Positions 37,343-48,323 of a DNA stretch of 64,000 bases are shown here, piece by piece (positions within the stretch are counted from its first letter, which is position 1; each line of letters opens with the position of its first letter). The stretch is from Photobacterium alginatilyticum. Lineage in GTDB: Bacteria; Pseudomonadota; Gammaproteobacteria; Enterobacterales; Vibrionaceae. The translations under genes were made by a program, and so were the position numbers. Location: the NCBI RefSeq assembly GCF_009910675.1, contig NZ_RSEJ01000013.1:1-64000 (forward strand), given 5' to 3'. The notes under the pieces are model-generated. The model did no database searches, had not been told where the DNA came from, and worked only from the letters and a program-made list of their open reading frames with translations.

Positions 37343-40006
37343 TTACGCGTATAGCGGGTTGATCTTGTCAGCGTCAATGTCGAACTTCGCAATTGCTTCA
37401 GCAACTACAGACTTCTCAACATCACCACGCTTAGCCAGCTCGGTCAGTGCAGCAACTACAACGTAGCCTGCGTTAACTTCGAAGTGACGACGTAGGTTCG
37501 CACGGCTGTCAGAGCGGCCGAAACCATCAGTACCAAGTACTTTGAAAGACTCAGAAGGCATGAACGCACGAACTTGCTCGGCGTAGTTCTTCATGTAGTC
37601 AGTTGCAGCGATTGCAGGCTCAGTACCCATTACCTGTGCAATGTAAGGTACTTTCTGCTCAGCTTCTGGGTGAAGCATGTTGAAACGCTCAACGTCCTGA
37701 CCTTCGCGAGTTAGTTCGTTGAAAGACGTCACAGAGTAGATGTCAGAAGCGATACCGTAGTCGTCGCTTAGGATCTGAGCGGCTTTACGAACTTCGTTCA
37801 TAATCGTACCAGAGCTCATTAGCTGAACTTTAGACTTATCACCGGCGTAAGATTCTAGCTTGTAGATACCCTTACGGATGCCTTCTTCAGCGCCTTCTGG
37901 CATTGCTGGCATCGCGTAGTTTTCGTTCATAACCGTTAGGTAGTAGAACACGTTCTCTTGCTCGCCATACATGCGACGGATACCGTCTTGCATGATCACA
38001 GCAACCTCGTAAGCGAACGTTGGGTCGTAAGAGATACAGTTAGGAACAGTGTTAGCCATGATGTGGCTGTGACCATCTTCGTGCTGCAGACCTTCGCCGT
38101 TCAGGGTAGTACGACCTGCTGTCGCACCCAGTAGGAAACCACGCGCCTGCTGGTCACCTGCCATCCACGCCATGTCGCCCACACGCTGGAAGCCGAACAT
38201 TGAGTAGTAGATGTAGAACGGGATCATTGGCAGATCGTTGGTGCTGTATGACGTTGCCGCAGCAACCCATGAAGACATAGCACCCAGCTCGTTGATACCT
38301 TCCTGTAGTACCTGGCCCGACGTTGCTTCTTTGTAGTAAGAAACGATGTCACGGTCCTGCGGTGTGTACTGCTGGCCGTGCGGGTTGTAGATACCGATTT
38401 GACGGAACAGGCCTTCCATACCGAAAGTACGTGCTTCGTCAGCAATGATAGGAACGATGTTCTTACCGATGTTCTTGTTCTTAAGCAGAACGTTTAGCGC
38501 ACGAACGAATGCCATAGTCGTTGAGATATCACGCTTCTGCTCGTCTAGCAGCGGCTTGAACTCTTCTACTTCTGGGATCACTAGTTCTTCAGTGAAGTTT
38601 GGCAGACGCTGTGGCGTGTAGCCGTGAAGTGCGTTACGACGAGCATGCAGGTACTCGTGCTCTTTCGAACCTTCTTCCAGTTTCAGGTAAGGCAGGTTCT
38701 TCACGTCTTCGTCAGAAACAAGGTCTTGCAGGCCTAGGCGGTTGCGCAGGTGCATAACAGAAGACATGTCCATCTTCTTAACCTGGTGCGCAATGTTCTT
38801 GCCTTCAGCCGCTTCACCCATGCCGTAACCTTTAACAGTCTTAGCAAGGATAACGGTTGGACGGTCTTTGGTTTCTGCCGCGTTCTTGTATGCCGCGTAC
38901 AGCTTAGATGACTCGTGACCACCACGCTTAAGCGCGAAGATTTGATCGTCAGTCATATCAGCAACCAGTGCTGCTGTTTCTGGGTACTTGCCGAAGAAGT
39001 GCTCACGAACGTAAGCGCCGTCTTTCGACTTGAATGTCTGGTAGTCACCGTCGATAGTCTCGTTCATAAGCTGTAGCAGCTTGCCCGAGGTATCTTTCGC
39101 CAGTAGAGAATCCCAGTTGTTACCCCAGATAACTTTAACAACGTTCCAGCCAGCACCTTTAAACAGGCCTTCCAGCTCCTGGATGATCTTGCCGTTACCC
39201 ATTACCGGGCCGTCAAGACGCTGCAGGTTACAGTTGATTAGGAAACATAGGTTGTCCAGCTTCTCACGCGCAGCGAATGAAATCGCACCGCGTGATTCTG
39301 GCTCATCCATCTCACCGTCACCCAGGAAGGCATAAACGCGCTGCTCAGAAGTATCTTTCATGCCGCGGCCTGCCAGGTACTTAAGGAAGCGAGCCTGATA
39401 GATAGCAGAGATTGGACCCAGCCCCATAGATACAGTCGGGAACTGCCAGAACTCAGGCATCAGTTTAGGATGCGGGTATGAAGGGATACCTTTACCGTCT
39501 ACTTCTTGACGGAAGTTATCTAGCTGCTCTTCTGTCAGACGACCTTCAACAAACGCACGCGAGTAGATACCCGGGGAAATGTGGCCCTGGTAGTAAACTA
39601 GGTCACCACCGTCCTTCTCGTTCGGAGCACGGAAGAAGTGGTTGAAACAAGTCTCATAGAACGCCGCAGCAGACTGGAAAGATGCCATGTGGCCACCCAG
39701 CTCAAGATCTTTCTTCGAGCCGCGTAGTACGATCATTGCAGCATTCCAACGGATGATCGCGCGGATACGGCGCTCAAGCGTTGTGTCGCCAGGGTAAGCT
39801 GGTTCTTGATCTGATGGGATGGTGTTGATGTAGTTGGTAGTGATACCTGTTGGCATATCTACGCCATCAAGACGTGCTTTATCCAGTACTTGCTCTAGTA
39901 GGTACTGTGCGCGCTCTACACCTTCTTCACGAACGACTGATTCAAGGGCTGCTAGCCACTCTTGAGTTTCCAGTGCGTCCACGTCATTTTTCATGACTTC
40001 AGACAT
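37343..40006 (-). CDS. aceE: Pyruvate dehydrogenase E1 component
   Basis: This thiamine-diphosphate enzyme decarboxylates pyruvate and acetylates the lipoyl arms of AceF. The 887-residue homodimeric E1 has the same length as the E. coli protein. ThDP-binding motif is in [13 protein letters not shown] with a downstream [12 protein letters not shown] good Shine-Dalgarno (AAGGATA) precedes the ATG. It follows pdhR after a 139-base gap containing a short palindromic repeat. Confidence 0.97.
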   Translation of the reverse strand: MSEVMKNDVDALETQEWLAALESVVREEGVERAQYLLEQVLDKARLDGVDMPTGITTNYINTIPSDQEPAYPGDTTLERRIRAIIRWNAAMIVLRGSKKDLELGGHMASFQSAAAFYETCFNHFFRAPNEKDGGDLVYYQGHISPGIYSRAFVEGRLTEEQLDNFRQEVDGKGIPSYPHPKLMPEFWQFPTVSMGLGPISAIYQARFLKYLAGRGMKDTSEQRVYAFLGDGEMDEPESRGAISFAAREKLDNLCFLINCNLQRLDGPVMGNGKIIQELEGLFKGAGWNVVKVIWGNNWDSLLAKDTSGKLLQLMNETIDGDYQTFKSKDGAYVREHFFGKYPETAALVADMTDDQIFALKRGGHESSKLYAAYKNAAETKDRPTVILAKTVKGYGMGEAAEGKNIAHQVKKMDMSSVMHLRNRLGLQDLVSDEDVKNLPYLKLEEGSKEHEYLHARRNALHGYTPQRLPNFTEELVIPEVEEFKPLLDEQKRDISTTMAFVRALNVLLKNKNIGKNIVPIIADEARTFGMEGLFRQIGIYNPHGQQYTPQDRDIVSYYKEATSGQVLQEGINELGAMSSWVAAATSYSTNDLPMIPFYIYYSMFGFQRVGDMAWMAGDQQARGFLLGATAGRTTLNGEGLQHEDGHSHIMANTVPNCISYDPTFAYEVAVIMQDGIRRMYGEQENVFYYLTVMNENYAMPAMPEGAEEGIRKGIYKLESYAGDKSKVQLMSSGTIMNEVRKAAQILSDDYGIASDIYSVTSFNELTREGQDVERFNMLHPEAEQKVPYIAQVMGTEPAIAATDYMKNYAEQVRAFMPSESFKVLGTDGFGRSDSRANLRRHFEVNAGYVVVAALTELAKRGDVEKSVVAEAIAKFDIDADKINPLYA

Positions 40007-40042
40007 GCGATCTATCCTTTCGTTGATAATCTACAAAACTTA

Positions 40043-40099
40043 ATACCAATCGTGTGTTTTATATCCGCTGAATGAACAGATAATGATGACGACTGGTAT
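40043..40099. repeat. Short inverted-repeat element between pdhR and aceE
   Basis: ATACCAATCG at the left and CGACTGGTAT at the right are inverted repeats (9 of 10 pairs) bounding 57 bases. The terminal ATACCAATC is also the end of the MITE at 49892-50054. It might be a degenerate mini-MITE or dispersed palindrome; an accessory PdhR site is less likely. Confidence 0.4.
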
Positions 40100-40145
40100 A
40101 TTGTCGCGACTGTTTACTACCCGGCTCGACGTATAATGAGCGGTA

Positions 40146-40919
40146 CTAATCCAGCCCGTCCTTGCGTTGTTGAATCCGACGAAGAGAGCGTTCACGTCTG
40201 CTATCTTCACGCGATAAATCCAACAAGGTTTCCTCGATATAAGCCAAATGTGCATGCGATGCTTCACGGGCCTTTTCCGGCTCGCCAGAAATAATCGCCT
40301 GGACAATATTGGCTCGATGCTTTCTCACCTTCCCCACCACATCTTGGCGGCGGTTCAGGAGTTCAAAGTTTTGTAATACGTTTTGCTCCAGCAATGGTGC
40401 AAGGCTGCGGATAATGTGCAGGAGTACCACGTTGTGGGCGGATTCGGTCACCGCGATCAGGTACTGCATGACTGCACTGGCTTCGGCCTTCATATCGCCT
40501 TGCTGCTGGGCATCTTGTATCCGCTTATGGCAGTCACGGATACGAGTGAAATCTTCTTCGTTGCCTCGCAGGGCTGCATAGTAAGCAGCCAGGCCTTCTA
40601 GGGCGTGACGAGACTCAAGTAAATCTAGCTGGGTTTCCGGGTGGGCGCTCAGCAAATCCAGCAGTGGCTCAGAAAAACTCTGCCATAGTTTTTCCGTCAC
40701 AAAAGTGCCCCCGCCCTGACGGCGAGTCAGGAGGTTTTTGGCTTCAAGACGCTGGATAGCTTCCCGTACTGACGGGCGTGAAACGTCGAATTGCTTGGCT
40801 AGCTCGCGCTCAGGCGGCAGCTGCTGCCCCGGAGACAGGGTGCCTTCCAGGATCAGGTGCTCTAGTTCCTGCTCGATGGCATCGGAGAGCTTTGGTTGGC
40901 GAATTCGTTTATAAGTCAT
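40146..40919 (-). CDS. pdhR: Pyruvate dehydrogenase complex transcriptional repressor
   Basis: This 257-residue GntR-family regulator (FadR subfamily) represses the pdh operon until pyruvate binds. The winged helix is at about residues 8-75 ([47 protein letters not shown]); an all-helical FCD effector domain follows. A perfect PdhR-type operator lies 56 bases upstream of its start, so it is autoregulated. The pdhR-aceE-aceF-lpdA order matches E. coli. Confidence 0.96.
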   Translation of the reverse strand: MTYKRIRQPKLSDAIEQELEHLILEGTLSPGQQLPPERELAKQFDVSRPSVREAIQRLEAKNLLTRRQGGGTFVTEKLWQSFSEPLLDLLSAHPETQLDLLESRHALEGLAAYYAALRGNEEDFTRIRDCHKRIQDAQQQGDMKAEASAVMQYLIAVTESAHNVVLLHIIRSLAPLLEQNVLQNFELLNRRQDVVGKVRKHRANIVQAIISGEPEKAREASHAHLAYIEETLLDLSREDSRRERSLRRIQQRKDGLD

Positions 40920-40974
40920 TTTTTTCGTTATGCTTCTTGTACTTATAGCGTTTCGGGTAACCCGTTAGTGGGTA

Positions 40975-40991
40975 AATTGGTATTACCAATT
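40975..40991. promoter_or_regulatory. PdhR operator
   Basis: AATTGGTATTACCAATT is a perfect palindrome with 7-base arms and a 3-base centre. It matches the PdhR consensus ATTGGT-N3-ACCAAT and lies 56-72 bases upstream of the pdhR start. Confidence 0.88.
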
Positions 40992-41210
40992 AAATTATGG
41001 AAGGAAAGTTTACATAAATAATTGAAGATGTCCACCAGCAACTTGATGGAAATCATAGAATGGAGGGGGATTTAACAAAAATTTCAACTTATGAAAACTT
41101 GTTAAAACATAGAGAACATCATTCATCAACAGTCATGAAGGGAAATATGGGCGAAAAAATGTTTAATGGTCTGACCAATTTGAATACGGCCGTTTTTCGC
41201 CCGACGGTTG

Positions 41211-41765
41211 CTATTTATCAAGCAACGCTGTTTTAAACGCCCGCCAATCGAACGCAATACCGGGATCCGTTTTACGTCCGGGAGCGATAAACTCGTGTCC
41301 GGTGATCCGTGAAGCATTGATGTCAGGGTAATGTCGAATAATAACCCGCGTCAGCTCAGTCAATGTAGTGTACTGGGCCTGGGTATAAGGGAGGGTGTCC
41401 GTTCCTTCCAGCTCAATCCCGATAGAGTAATCGTTGCACTTGTCACGGCCTGCAAATTGCGACACGCCAGCATGCCAGGCACGACAATCAAACGGGACGA
41501 ACTGGATAATATCGCCATTTCTTCTCACTAAACAGTGAGCAGAGACACGAAAGCCTGAAATTAACTCGAAATAGGGATGTTCCTCCGGGTTAAGCTGACC
41601 GGTAAAAAGCTGTTCGATATACGGGCCACCAAACTGCCCCGGCGGCAAGCTGATATTGTGGATCACCAGCAGCGAGATATCCTGGCTGTCTTCTCGCTGA
41701 TCATAGAAGGGGGACGGGACATGCTTAACACCTTCGAGCCAGTGGGTATTGTCGATTGTTAACAT
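41211..41765 (-). CDS. ampD: 1,6-anhydro-N-acetylmuramyl-L-alanine amidase AmpD
   Basis: This cytosolic zinc amidase cleaves the peptide from anhydromuropeptides imported by AmpG, and so keeps AmpR-type beta-lactamase inducers low. The 184-residue protein has zinc ligands H36, H157 and D167, with E119 and K165 in the catalytic positions. It has no signal peptide, as expected. It is about 290 bases upstream of pdhR, in the same direction, and divergent from nadC. No ampE follows here. Confidence 0.95.
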   Translation of the reverse strand: MLTIDNTHWLEGVKHVPSPFYDQREDSQDISLLVIHNISLPPGQFGGPYIEQLFTGQLNPEEHPYFELISGFRVSAHCLVRRNGDIIQFVPFDCRAWHAGVSQFAGRDKCNDYSIGIELEGTDTLPYTQAQYTTLTELTRVIIRHYPDINASRITGHEFIAPGRKTDPGIAFDWRAFKTALLDK

Positions 41766-41787
41766 TTGATTCAGATCCTAGAGGCGA

Positions 41788-41869
41788 GGTACTGGGTACT
41801 GGGTACTGGGTACTGGGTACTGGGTACTGGGTACTGGGTACTGGGTACTGGGTACTGGGTACTGGGTAC
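41788..41869. repeat. Tandem 7-bp repeat (GGTACTG), 11.7 copies
   Basis: The heptamer GGTACTG is repeated without error for 82 bases between ampD and nadC. Imperfect heptads of the CCTAGG/ACTAGG type continue to about 41990. Such arrays change copy number by slippage. An apparent open frame here (repeating YWVLGTG) is a by-product of the array and not a gene. Confidence 0.95.
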
Positions 41870-41980
41870 AGCATTTGTGAGATGGGTATTTATGTCAAGA
41901 TCTTGCTTCTGCTTTTCGCTCTTCCCAACACCTAGAACCTGCTTTCCCTCTTTTCCTAGGAACTAGGCACTCGCACCTAG

Positions 41981-42970
<990 letters not shown>

Positions 42971-43024
42971 TACGGTTTAAGTAACGTGCGATCAGTAATA
43001 CGAACTACTGAGCAAGTTATTATC

Positions 43025-43059
43025 AAAAAAGCAGCCTAATATCCAGCGGCTGCTTTTTT
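43025..43059 (+). terminator. Terminator after nadC
   Basis: AAAAAAGCAGCC and GGCTGCTTTTTT pair with an 11-base loop, followed by a T-run. The rest of the gap (43060-43343) is AT-rich with no further gene visible and should hold the pilA promoter. Confidence 0.85.
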
Positions 43060-43343
43060 CTGACATCCAAACGCCTCAATCTATCCCACTAGACTATTAC
43101 CACCTACTCTCGTATTACTCCTTCCCCAAATAACCTATACATCAACAGCCCCCTAACCTGATAATTTCATTAGTAAAATTTGCGTCGGCAACCACTTATG
43201 GATATGCAACCAATGTAAATCAATGAGTTTAAATTAAATGTAGGCCGAGTAATCATCGCCATATTATTCATCACTTTGCCTAAGTGAGTATGCTGGAATG
43301 ACTTTGAAACAATATTCACAGGCTGAATAAAAAGGATAAATGA

Positions 43344-43799
43344 ATGAAAGGACAAAAAGGTTTTACATTAATTGAATTGATGATTGTGGTGGCGATTATT
43401 GGCATCATTTCCGCTTTTGCCATTCCAGCCTACTCTGACTACACACAGCGTACCCGTGTAGCTGGTGCGGTAGCAGGAGTTACTGGTATTAAAACTGCGG
43501 TTGCATTATGTGCCCAAGACCTAGGCACACTTGCTGGCTGTGATGCCGGTAGTAACGATATTCCTGCTGCTATTGCTGCAGCGGATGCTGGTGCCACTAT
43601 TTCTTATGTTGATCAGCTAGCAATAGATGATGGCATAATAACGGTAACATCAACAGCAAACGATGGAGCTGCAACCCCTGCATTATTAATAGTAACTCTC
43701 ACGCCAACTATTCAAAATGGAGTTTTTGATTGGGATTTAACCGGAACAGGATGCGCCGCTACAACACCGGGTCGTGGCATAGATTGTTCAAGTAACTAA
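43344..43799 (+). CDS. pilA: Type IV pilin (major subunit) PilA
   Basis: PilA polymerises into the pilus fibre used for adhesion and, in Vibrio, DNA uptake. The prepilin leader MKGQKG is cut before F7 by PilD, followed by [27 protein letters not shown], with Glu5 of the mature form. Of 151 residues, the last two cysteines ([13 protein letters not shown]) form the typical C-terminal disulfide loop. The 3' part is AT-richer and more repetitive in Ala/Asp/Thr than its neighbours, as usual for variable pilins. A good Shine-Dalgarno (AAGGATA) is present. The stop overlaps pilB by one base. Confidence 0.94.
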   Translation: MKGQKGFTLIELMIVVAIIGIISAFAIPAYSDYTQRTRVAGAVAGVTGIKTAVALCAQDLGTLAGCDAGSNDIPAAIAAADAGATISYVDQLAIDDGIITVTSTANDGAATPALLIVTLTPTIQNGVFDWDLTGTGCAATTPGRGIDCSSN

Positions 43800-45502
43800 T
43801 GCAAACCAACCTCGCCTCTATCCTGCACCAGGCTAGCCTGATTGGCCCGGAGCAGGAGCAGCAAGTGGTCGATGTTGTCCGGGCAGAAGGCACCAGTGTG
43901 CCTTCTGCCATGGTCGAACTCGGTCTGTTCAGCGGCACGGAACTGGCCCGCCACCTCGAGCACATCTTTGCCATCGCCCTGATTGACGTTCACCAATACG
44001 ACTACCACGCCTGCTGCAAAGCGCTCAACCAGCGCGAACTGGTGCTCCAGCACCGGGTGCTCCCCTTGCAGGTAAACGACAATACCCTGTTTATCGGCCT
44101 CAGCGATCCGACCCGGATCGATGCCCTGGATGAGTTTCGCTTTGCCACAGGCAAAAATATCGAACCTTTACTGCTTGAAGCCAAGCAGCTGGAAAGCGCG
44201 ATCCGACGGATTTACGGCAGCGAGATCGGCGAAAATCATCATTCGCTCCAGCACCAGCGCAGCGTGACAGATGCCGATCTGGGCGAGCTGGTTGACTTAG
44301 GTGACGGCGAGTTGCTTGATGAAGCAACCGATCTTAGCCAGGACAGTGCCCCGGTTACCCGCTATATCAACCAGGTATTGATGGATGCCGTACGCAAGAA
44401 AGCTTCGGATATCCACTTCGAGCCCTACGAAGAATCGTACCGGATCCGCTTTCGCTGTGATGGCATCCTCCACCAGCATGCCATGCCACCGGCGCACCTG
44501 TCGCGACGACTGTCCACTCGCCTCAAGGTAATGTCGAAACTCAATATTGCCGAGCGCCGCCAGCCACAGGACGGCCGGATCAAACTTAAGCTGACGCCGA
44601 CGCTGGCGATCGATCTTCGGGTCTCGACCCTGCCGACACTGTGGGGGGAGAAAGTGGTACTGCGGATCCTCGACAGTTCCAGCGCCAATTTGGATATTCA
44701 CATCCTCGGCTACAACGAACCGCAGAAACAAGCTTATCTGCACGCCCTGAAAAAGCCGCAGGGGATGATTTTAATGACCGGTCCCACCGGGAGCGGCAAA
44801 ACGGTATCACTCTATACCGGGCTCAAGATCCTCAACACCGATGAGAGGAATATCTCTACCGCCGAGGATCCGGTCGAAATCAACCTGCCGGGGATCAACC
44901 AGGTCCAGATCAACAGCCAGATCGGACTAGGCTTTGCCGAGGCACTGAGATCTTTTTTGCGCCAGGATCCCGATGTAGTCATGGTCGGCGAGATACGGGA
45001 TCTGGAAACCGGATCCATTGCGGTCAAGGCGGCACAAACCGGCCACTTGGTGCTGTCTACCCTGCACACCAATTCAGCGGCCGAAACCATCACCCGTCTG
45101 ACCAACATGGGGATACAGGACTTCAACCTGGCCTCATCGCTCAGCCTGATCATTGCCCAGCGCCTCGCCCGCCGCCTGTGCAATAGCTGTAAACAACAGC
45201 AGCAGCTTGATAGCCTGGTATGTGAACAGCTAAAAATACCGCCGGCAGCCACTGTCTACCAGGCCAACAAACAGGGGTGCGACGACTGTAACCAAGGCTA
45301 CCTCGGCCGGGTCGGGATCTATGAAGTCATGCCGTTTAGCCGCGAGCTCGCCCAAGCTCTGGTAGCAGGCGCCTCGACCCTCGAGCTGGAAGAGCTTGCC
45401 TGCCGCCAGGGAATGCAGACACTGCAACAGTCTGGCATCGACACACTCTGCGCTGGTATCACCAGCCTGGAAGAGCTGCAGCGGGTGCTGCATTTTAGCT
45501 AA
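43799..45502 (+). CDS. pilB: Type IV pilus assembly ATPase PilB
   Basis: This 567-residue hexameric motor in the cytosol powers pilus extension. The N-terminal T2SSE_N domain (about residues 50-130) is followed by Walker A TGPTGSGKT, Asp box, Walker B (QDPDVVMVGEIRD), His box (GHLVLSTLHTN) and a tetracysteine zinc motif, CNSC...GCDDC, near the C-terminus. No Shine-Dalgarno is seen; TAATG coupling to pilA suggests reinitiation. Confidence 0.95.
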   Translation: MQTNLASILHQASLIGPEQEQQVVDVVRAEGTSVPSAMVELGLFSGTELARHLEHIFAIALIDVHQYDYHACCKALNQRELVLQHRVLPLQVNDNTLFIGLSDPTRIDALDEFRFATGKNIEPLLLEAKQLESAIRRIYGSEIGENHHSLQHQRSVTDADLGELVDLGDGELLDEATDLSQDSAPVTRYINQVLMDAVRKKASDIHFEPYEESYRIRFRCDGILHQHAMPPAHLSRRLSTRLKVMSKLNIAERRQPQDGRIKLKLTPTLAIDLRVSTLPTLWGEKVVLRILDSSSANLDIHILGYNEPQKQAYLHALKKPQGMILMTGPTGSGKTVSLYTGLKILNTDERNISTAEDPVEINLPGINQVQINSQIGLGFAEALRSFLRQDPDVVMVGEIRDLETGSIAVKAAQTGHLVLSTLHTNSAAETITRLTNMGIQDFNLASSLSLIIAQRLARRLCNSCKQQQQLDSLVCEQLKIPPAATVYQANKQGCDDCNQGYLGRVGIYEVMPFSRELAQALVAGASTLELEELACRQGMQTLQQSGIDTLCAGITSLEELQRVLHFS

Positions 45503-45522
45503 CGTTCATACAAGGAATACCG

Positions 45523-46743
45523 ATGGCACAAGTTAGTAAAATTCGCTATTTCCATTGGCGGGGCGTTAATCAGGCCGGGAAAAAAGTCTCGGGGATTACC
45601 TTGGGCTTTCAGGAACGTGACGTTCGCACTATGCTCGGCGAACAGATGATCCAGGTAAAAAAAATAAAACGCCACAAGCCATCGACGCTAAGCAAGCTCA
45701 AAAACCAGCTCAAACCAGCCGATGTTACGGCCATCACCCGCCAACTAGCGACAATGATTGCCTCGGGCGTACCGGTTGTCCAGGCGCTAAAAATGATGGC
45801 AAACAGCCATAACAAGGCTGAAGGCAGAGCGGTTCTGGCCCAGGTAACCACCCAGATAGAAGCAGGGGCATCGCTGTCACGGGCGCTGAAAACCAGCTCC
45901 CCCCTGTTTGATAACTTCTACTGCGATCTGGTGCTCACCGGCGAGCAAACCGGCCACTTGCCTGAGGTGTTCGATCGCATCGCAACCTACCGGGAAAAAA
46001 ACGAGTCAACACGAAAAAAAGTCATCAAGGCGATGATCTACCCTTCAATGGTTACTCTCACGTCAATCGGTGTCACGATTATGATGCTGGTGTTTGTCAT
46101 CCCGCAGTTTGCCAGCATCTTCAGCAACTTCGGCGCCGAGTTGCCCTGGTTTACCCAGCAGGTGATCAAAGCCTCTGATTTCATGCTCGGCTACGGCATT
46201 TACCTGGCAATTGGCCTGTTAACATTTCTATTTTTATTCATTTTTCGCTATCAGCGCTCTCGCCGATTCAAGCTGGCAATTCACCGCCTCAATTTAAAGC
46301 TGCCTATCGTTGGCAATGTTCTGCTCAAGGCGACGGTGGCAAGGTTCTCCCGCACCCTGGCCACTACTTTCAGTGCCGGGATCCCCTTGTTGAGCGGCCT
46401 CCAGTCCGCTGGTAAAACGGCCGGCAACAAATACATCGAGCAGGCTATCGAGGAGGCTCACAGCAGCACTGCTGCAGGTATGCCACTCCATATAGCCCTG
46501 CGCCAGAGCGATGTCTTTCCTGAATTGATGCTACAGATGACAATGATTGGTGAGGAGTCCGGCTCGTTAGACGATATGCTCAATAAAATGGCCGCTTTGT
46601 ATGAAGATGATGTCGACAATACGGTCGATAACCTCGGCAAAATCCTCGAGCCGCTGATTATTATTTTCCTCGGCGGCATGATTGGCGGCCTGTTGGTCGC
46701 AATGTATATGCCTATCTTTAAGTTAATGAGCGTGATGGGGTAA
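45523..46743 (+). CDS. pilC: Type IV pilus inner-membrane platform protein PilC
   Basis: This 406-residue platform protein has two T2SSF domains. Membrane segments lie at about residues 172-196, 224-244 and 378-398. VTAITRQLATMIASGVPVVQAL and the repeated VARFSRTLATTFSAGIPLLSGL mark the two copies. A Shine-Dalgarno (AAGGA) lies 20 bases after pilB. It works with PilB and PilA at the membrane. Confidence 0.95.
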   Translation: MAQVSKIRYFHWRGVNQAGKKVSGITLGFQERDVRTMLGEQMIQVKKIKRHKPSTLSKLKNQLKPADVTAITRQLATMIASGVPVVQALKMMANSHNKAEGRAVLAQVTTQIEAGASLSRALKTSSPLFDNFYCDLVLTGEQTGHLPEVFDRIATYREKNESTRKKVIKAMIYPSMVTLTSIGVTIMMLVFVIPQFASIFSNFGAELPWFTQQVIKASDFMLGYGIYLAIGLLTFLFLFIFRYQRSRRFKLAIHRLNLKLPIVGNVLLKATVARFSRTLATTFSAGIPLLSGLQSAGKTAGNKYIEQAIEEAHSSTAAGMPLHIALRQSDVFPELMLQMTMIGEESGSLDDMLNKMAALYEDDVDNTVDNLGKILEPLIIIFLGGMIGGLLVAMYMPIFKLMSVMG

Positions 46744-46812
46744 AAGCCAGCCGTGCTTAACCTAGGATCTGCCGTTGTGATCCCCTACAATACCCTGACA
46801 TATTTGTATGAG

Positions 46813-47691
46813 ATGTCTTTCATGGAACTGCTGACTTACTACCCATGGCTATTTCCTGTTTTTGCTGCCATTTTCGGCCTGCTGGTCGGTAGCTTTCTCA
46901 ACGTCGTGATCTACCGCCTGCCTGTTATGATGGAAAGGCAGTGGAAAGCCGAGTGCGCCGAATGTTTCCCGGAGTTCGGTCCGGTAGAAAACACGCCTCC
47001 TTTTAACCTGAGCGTGCCCCGCTCCCGCTGCCCGCACTGCCAGCATCAAATCAGCATGTGGGAGAACATTCCTGTTATCAGCTGGTTGATCCTCAAAGGG
47101 CGCTGCAGCTCATGCCAGGCAAAAATCAGTGCCCGCTATCCGGCCGTCGAGCTTTTCACGGCCATCGTCACGGCAACCGTAGCCATTGTTCTGCCCGTAT
47201 CCGAATGGGCAATCGCTGCGATCTTCTTTAGTTTTGCCCTTATTGCCCTGACCTTTATCGATCTCGACAAAATGCTGCTGCCTGATCAGATCACCCTGCC
47301 GCTGCTATGGGCCGGTATTCTGGTTGCCCTGCTGGGCTGGGGGCCGATATCGCTCACCGAATCCGTTATCGGTGCAATGGCTGGCTACCTGTCCCTCTGG
47401 AGCCTTTACTGGTGCTTTAAGCTGCTTACCGGCAAGGAAGGCATGGGCTACGGTGACTTTAAGCTCCTGGCAGCACTGGGAGCCTGGCTCGGCTGGCAAT
47501 TGCTGCCTTTTGTTGTACTCTTGTCTTCCTTGGTCGGGGCGATCTGTGGCATCATCTTGATGCGTATACAAAGTTCAGACTCTCAGACCCCGTTTTCCTT
47601 TGGTCCCTACCTGGCACTGGCAGGCTGGATCGCCATCTTATGGGGTGAGCCCATGCTGAACTGGTACCTAACTTCATACCTGGGATTGTAG
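46813..47691 (+). CDS. pilD: Prepilin peptidase/N-methyltransferase PilD
   Basis: This inner-membrane aspartyl protease cleaves and N-methylates type IV pilins and type II secretion pseudopilins. It starts at ATG 46813 (or 46822); a GTG at 46753 is in frame but gives an atypical 20-residue extension. It has the FGLLVGSFLNVVIYRLP start, two CxxC pairs (CPHC and CSSC) in the cytosolic loop, and catalytic aspartates in TFIDLDKMLLPD and GYGDFKLLA. Eight membrane segments are expected. Confidence 0.93.
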   Translation: MSFMELLTYYPWLFPVFAAIFGLLVGSFLNVVIYRLPVMMERQWKAECAECFPEFGPVENTPPFNLSVPRSRCPHCQHQISMWENIPVISWLILKGRCSSCQAKISARYPAVELFTAIVTATVAIVLPVSEWAIAAIFFSFALIALTFIDLDKMLLPDQITLPLLWAGILVALLGWGPISLTESVIGAMAGYLSLWSLYWCFKLLTGKEGMGYGDFKLLAALGAWLGWQLLPFVVLLSSLVGAICGIILMRIQSSDSQTPFSFGPYLALAGWIAILWGEPMLNWYLTSYLGL

Positions 47692-47693
47692 TC

Positions 47694-48299
47694 ATGACAA
47701 TGGTTATCGGACTCACCGGCGGCATCGGCAGCGGCAAAACAACCGTTGCCGAGCGATTTGGCCGCTATAACATTGATATTATTGATGCCGATATCGTTGC
47801 CAGAGAAGTCGTAGAACCTGGCACTCCGGGGCTAACAGCCATTGTCGACAAGCTGGGAACTGACATTCTGCTGACAGATGGCACCCTTGACCGCAGTAAG
47901 CTACGACAGGCCATTTTTGACGATAACAGCTTGAAAGATTGGTTAAATGCCCTTCTTCACCCTATGATCAGGGAACAGATGAAGGCCGATATCGCGCAAG
48001 CAACGTCACCTTACTGCCTGCTGGTGATCCCGCTAATGGTGGAAAACAACCTGCAGACCATGGCCCACCGCTTACTGGTCGTAGATGTGAGCGAAGAGGT
48101 GCAAATAGCACGCACCCGGCAACGCGATCAGGTGGATGCCAGCCATGTCAAAAAAATCCTGGCAGCCCAGGCTTCACGCCAGGAGCGCCTTGACGCCGCC
48201 GACGATGTGATCAACAACAATGGTGACAGTAACGAGCTCGACGATGCCGTTTCCGAACTACATCAGCAGTATTTAGCGATGAGCCTTCACTATCAGTAA
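47694..48299 (+). CDS. coaE: Dephospho-CoA kinase
   Basis: CoaE catalyses the last step of CoA synthesis, phosphorylating the 3'-hydroxyl of dephospho-CoA. The 201-residue protein carries P-loop GLTGGIGSGKTTVAE (about residues 7-21), DADIVAREVV and RQRDQVDAS. It begins two bases after pilD. panB and panC in the same window supply the upstream half of the pathway. Confidence 0.96.
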   Translation: MTMVIGLTGGIGSGKTTVAERFGRYNIDIIDADIVAREVVEPGTPGLTAIVDKLGTDILLTDGTLDRSKLRQAIFDDNSLKDWLNALLHPMIREQMKADIAQATSPYCLLVIPLMVENNLQTMAHRLLVVDVSEEVQIARTRQRDQVDASHVKKILAAQASRQERLDAADDVINNNGDSNELDDAVSELHQQYLAMSLHYQ

Positions 48300-48323
48300 C
48301 GGGTTAACCTCGGATAAACAAGT

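Noticed and set aside
41766..41966. Open frame of 66 codons with a repeating YWVLGTG protein
   Set aside because: It is produced by translating the 7-bp tandem repeat; no Shine-Dalgarno, no family, and all frames of such an array are open.
43285..43343. Sigma-54 promoter before pilA (TGGAATGACTTTGA)
   Set aside because: The spacing between the GG and TTG elements is one base too short and the -12 GC is missing.
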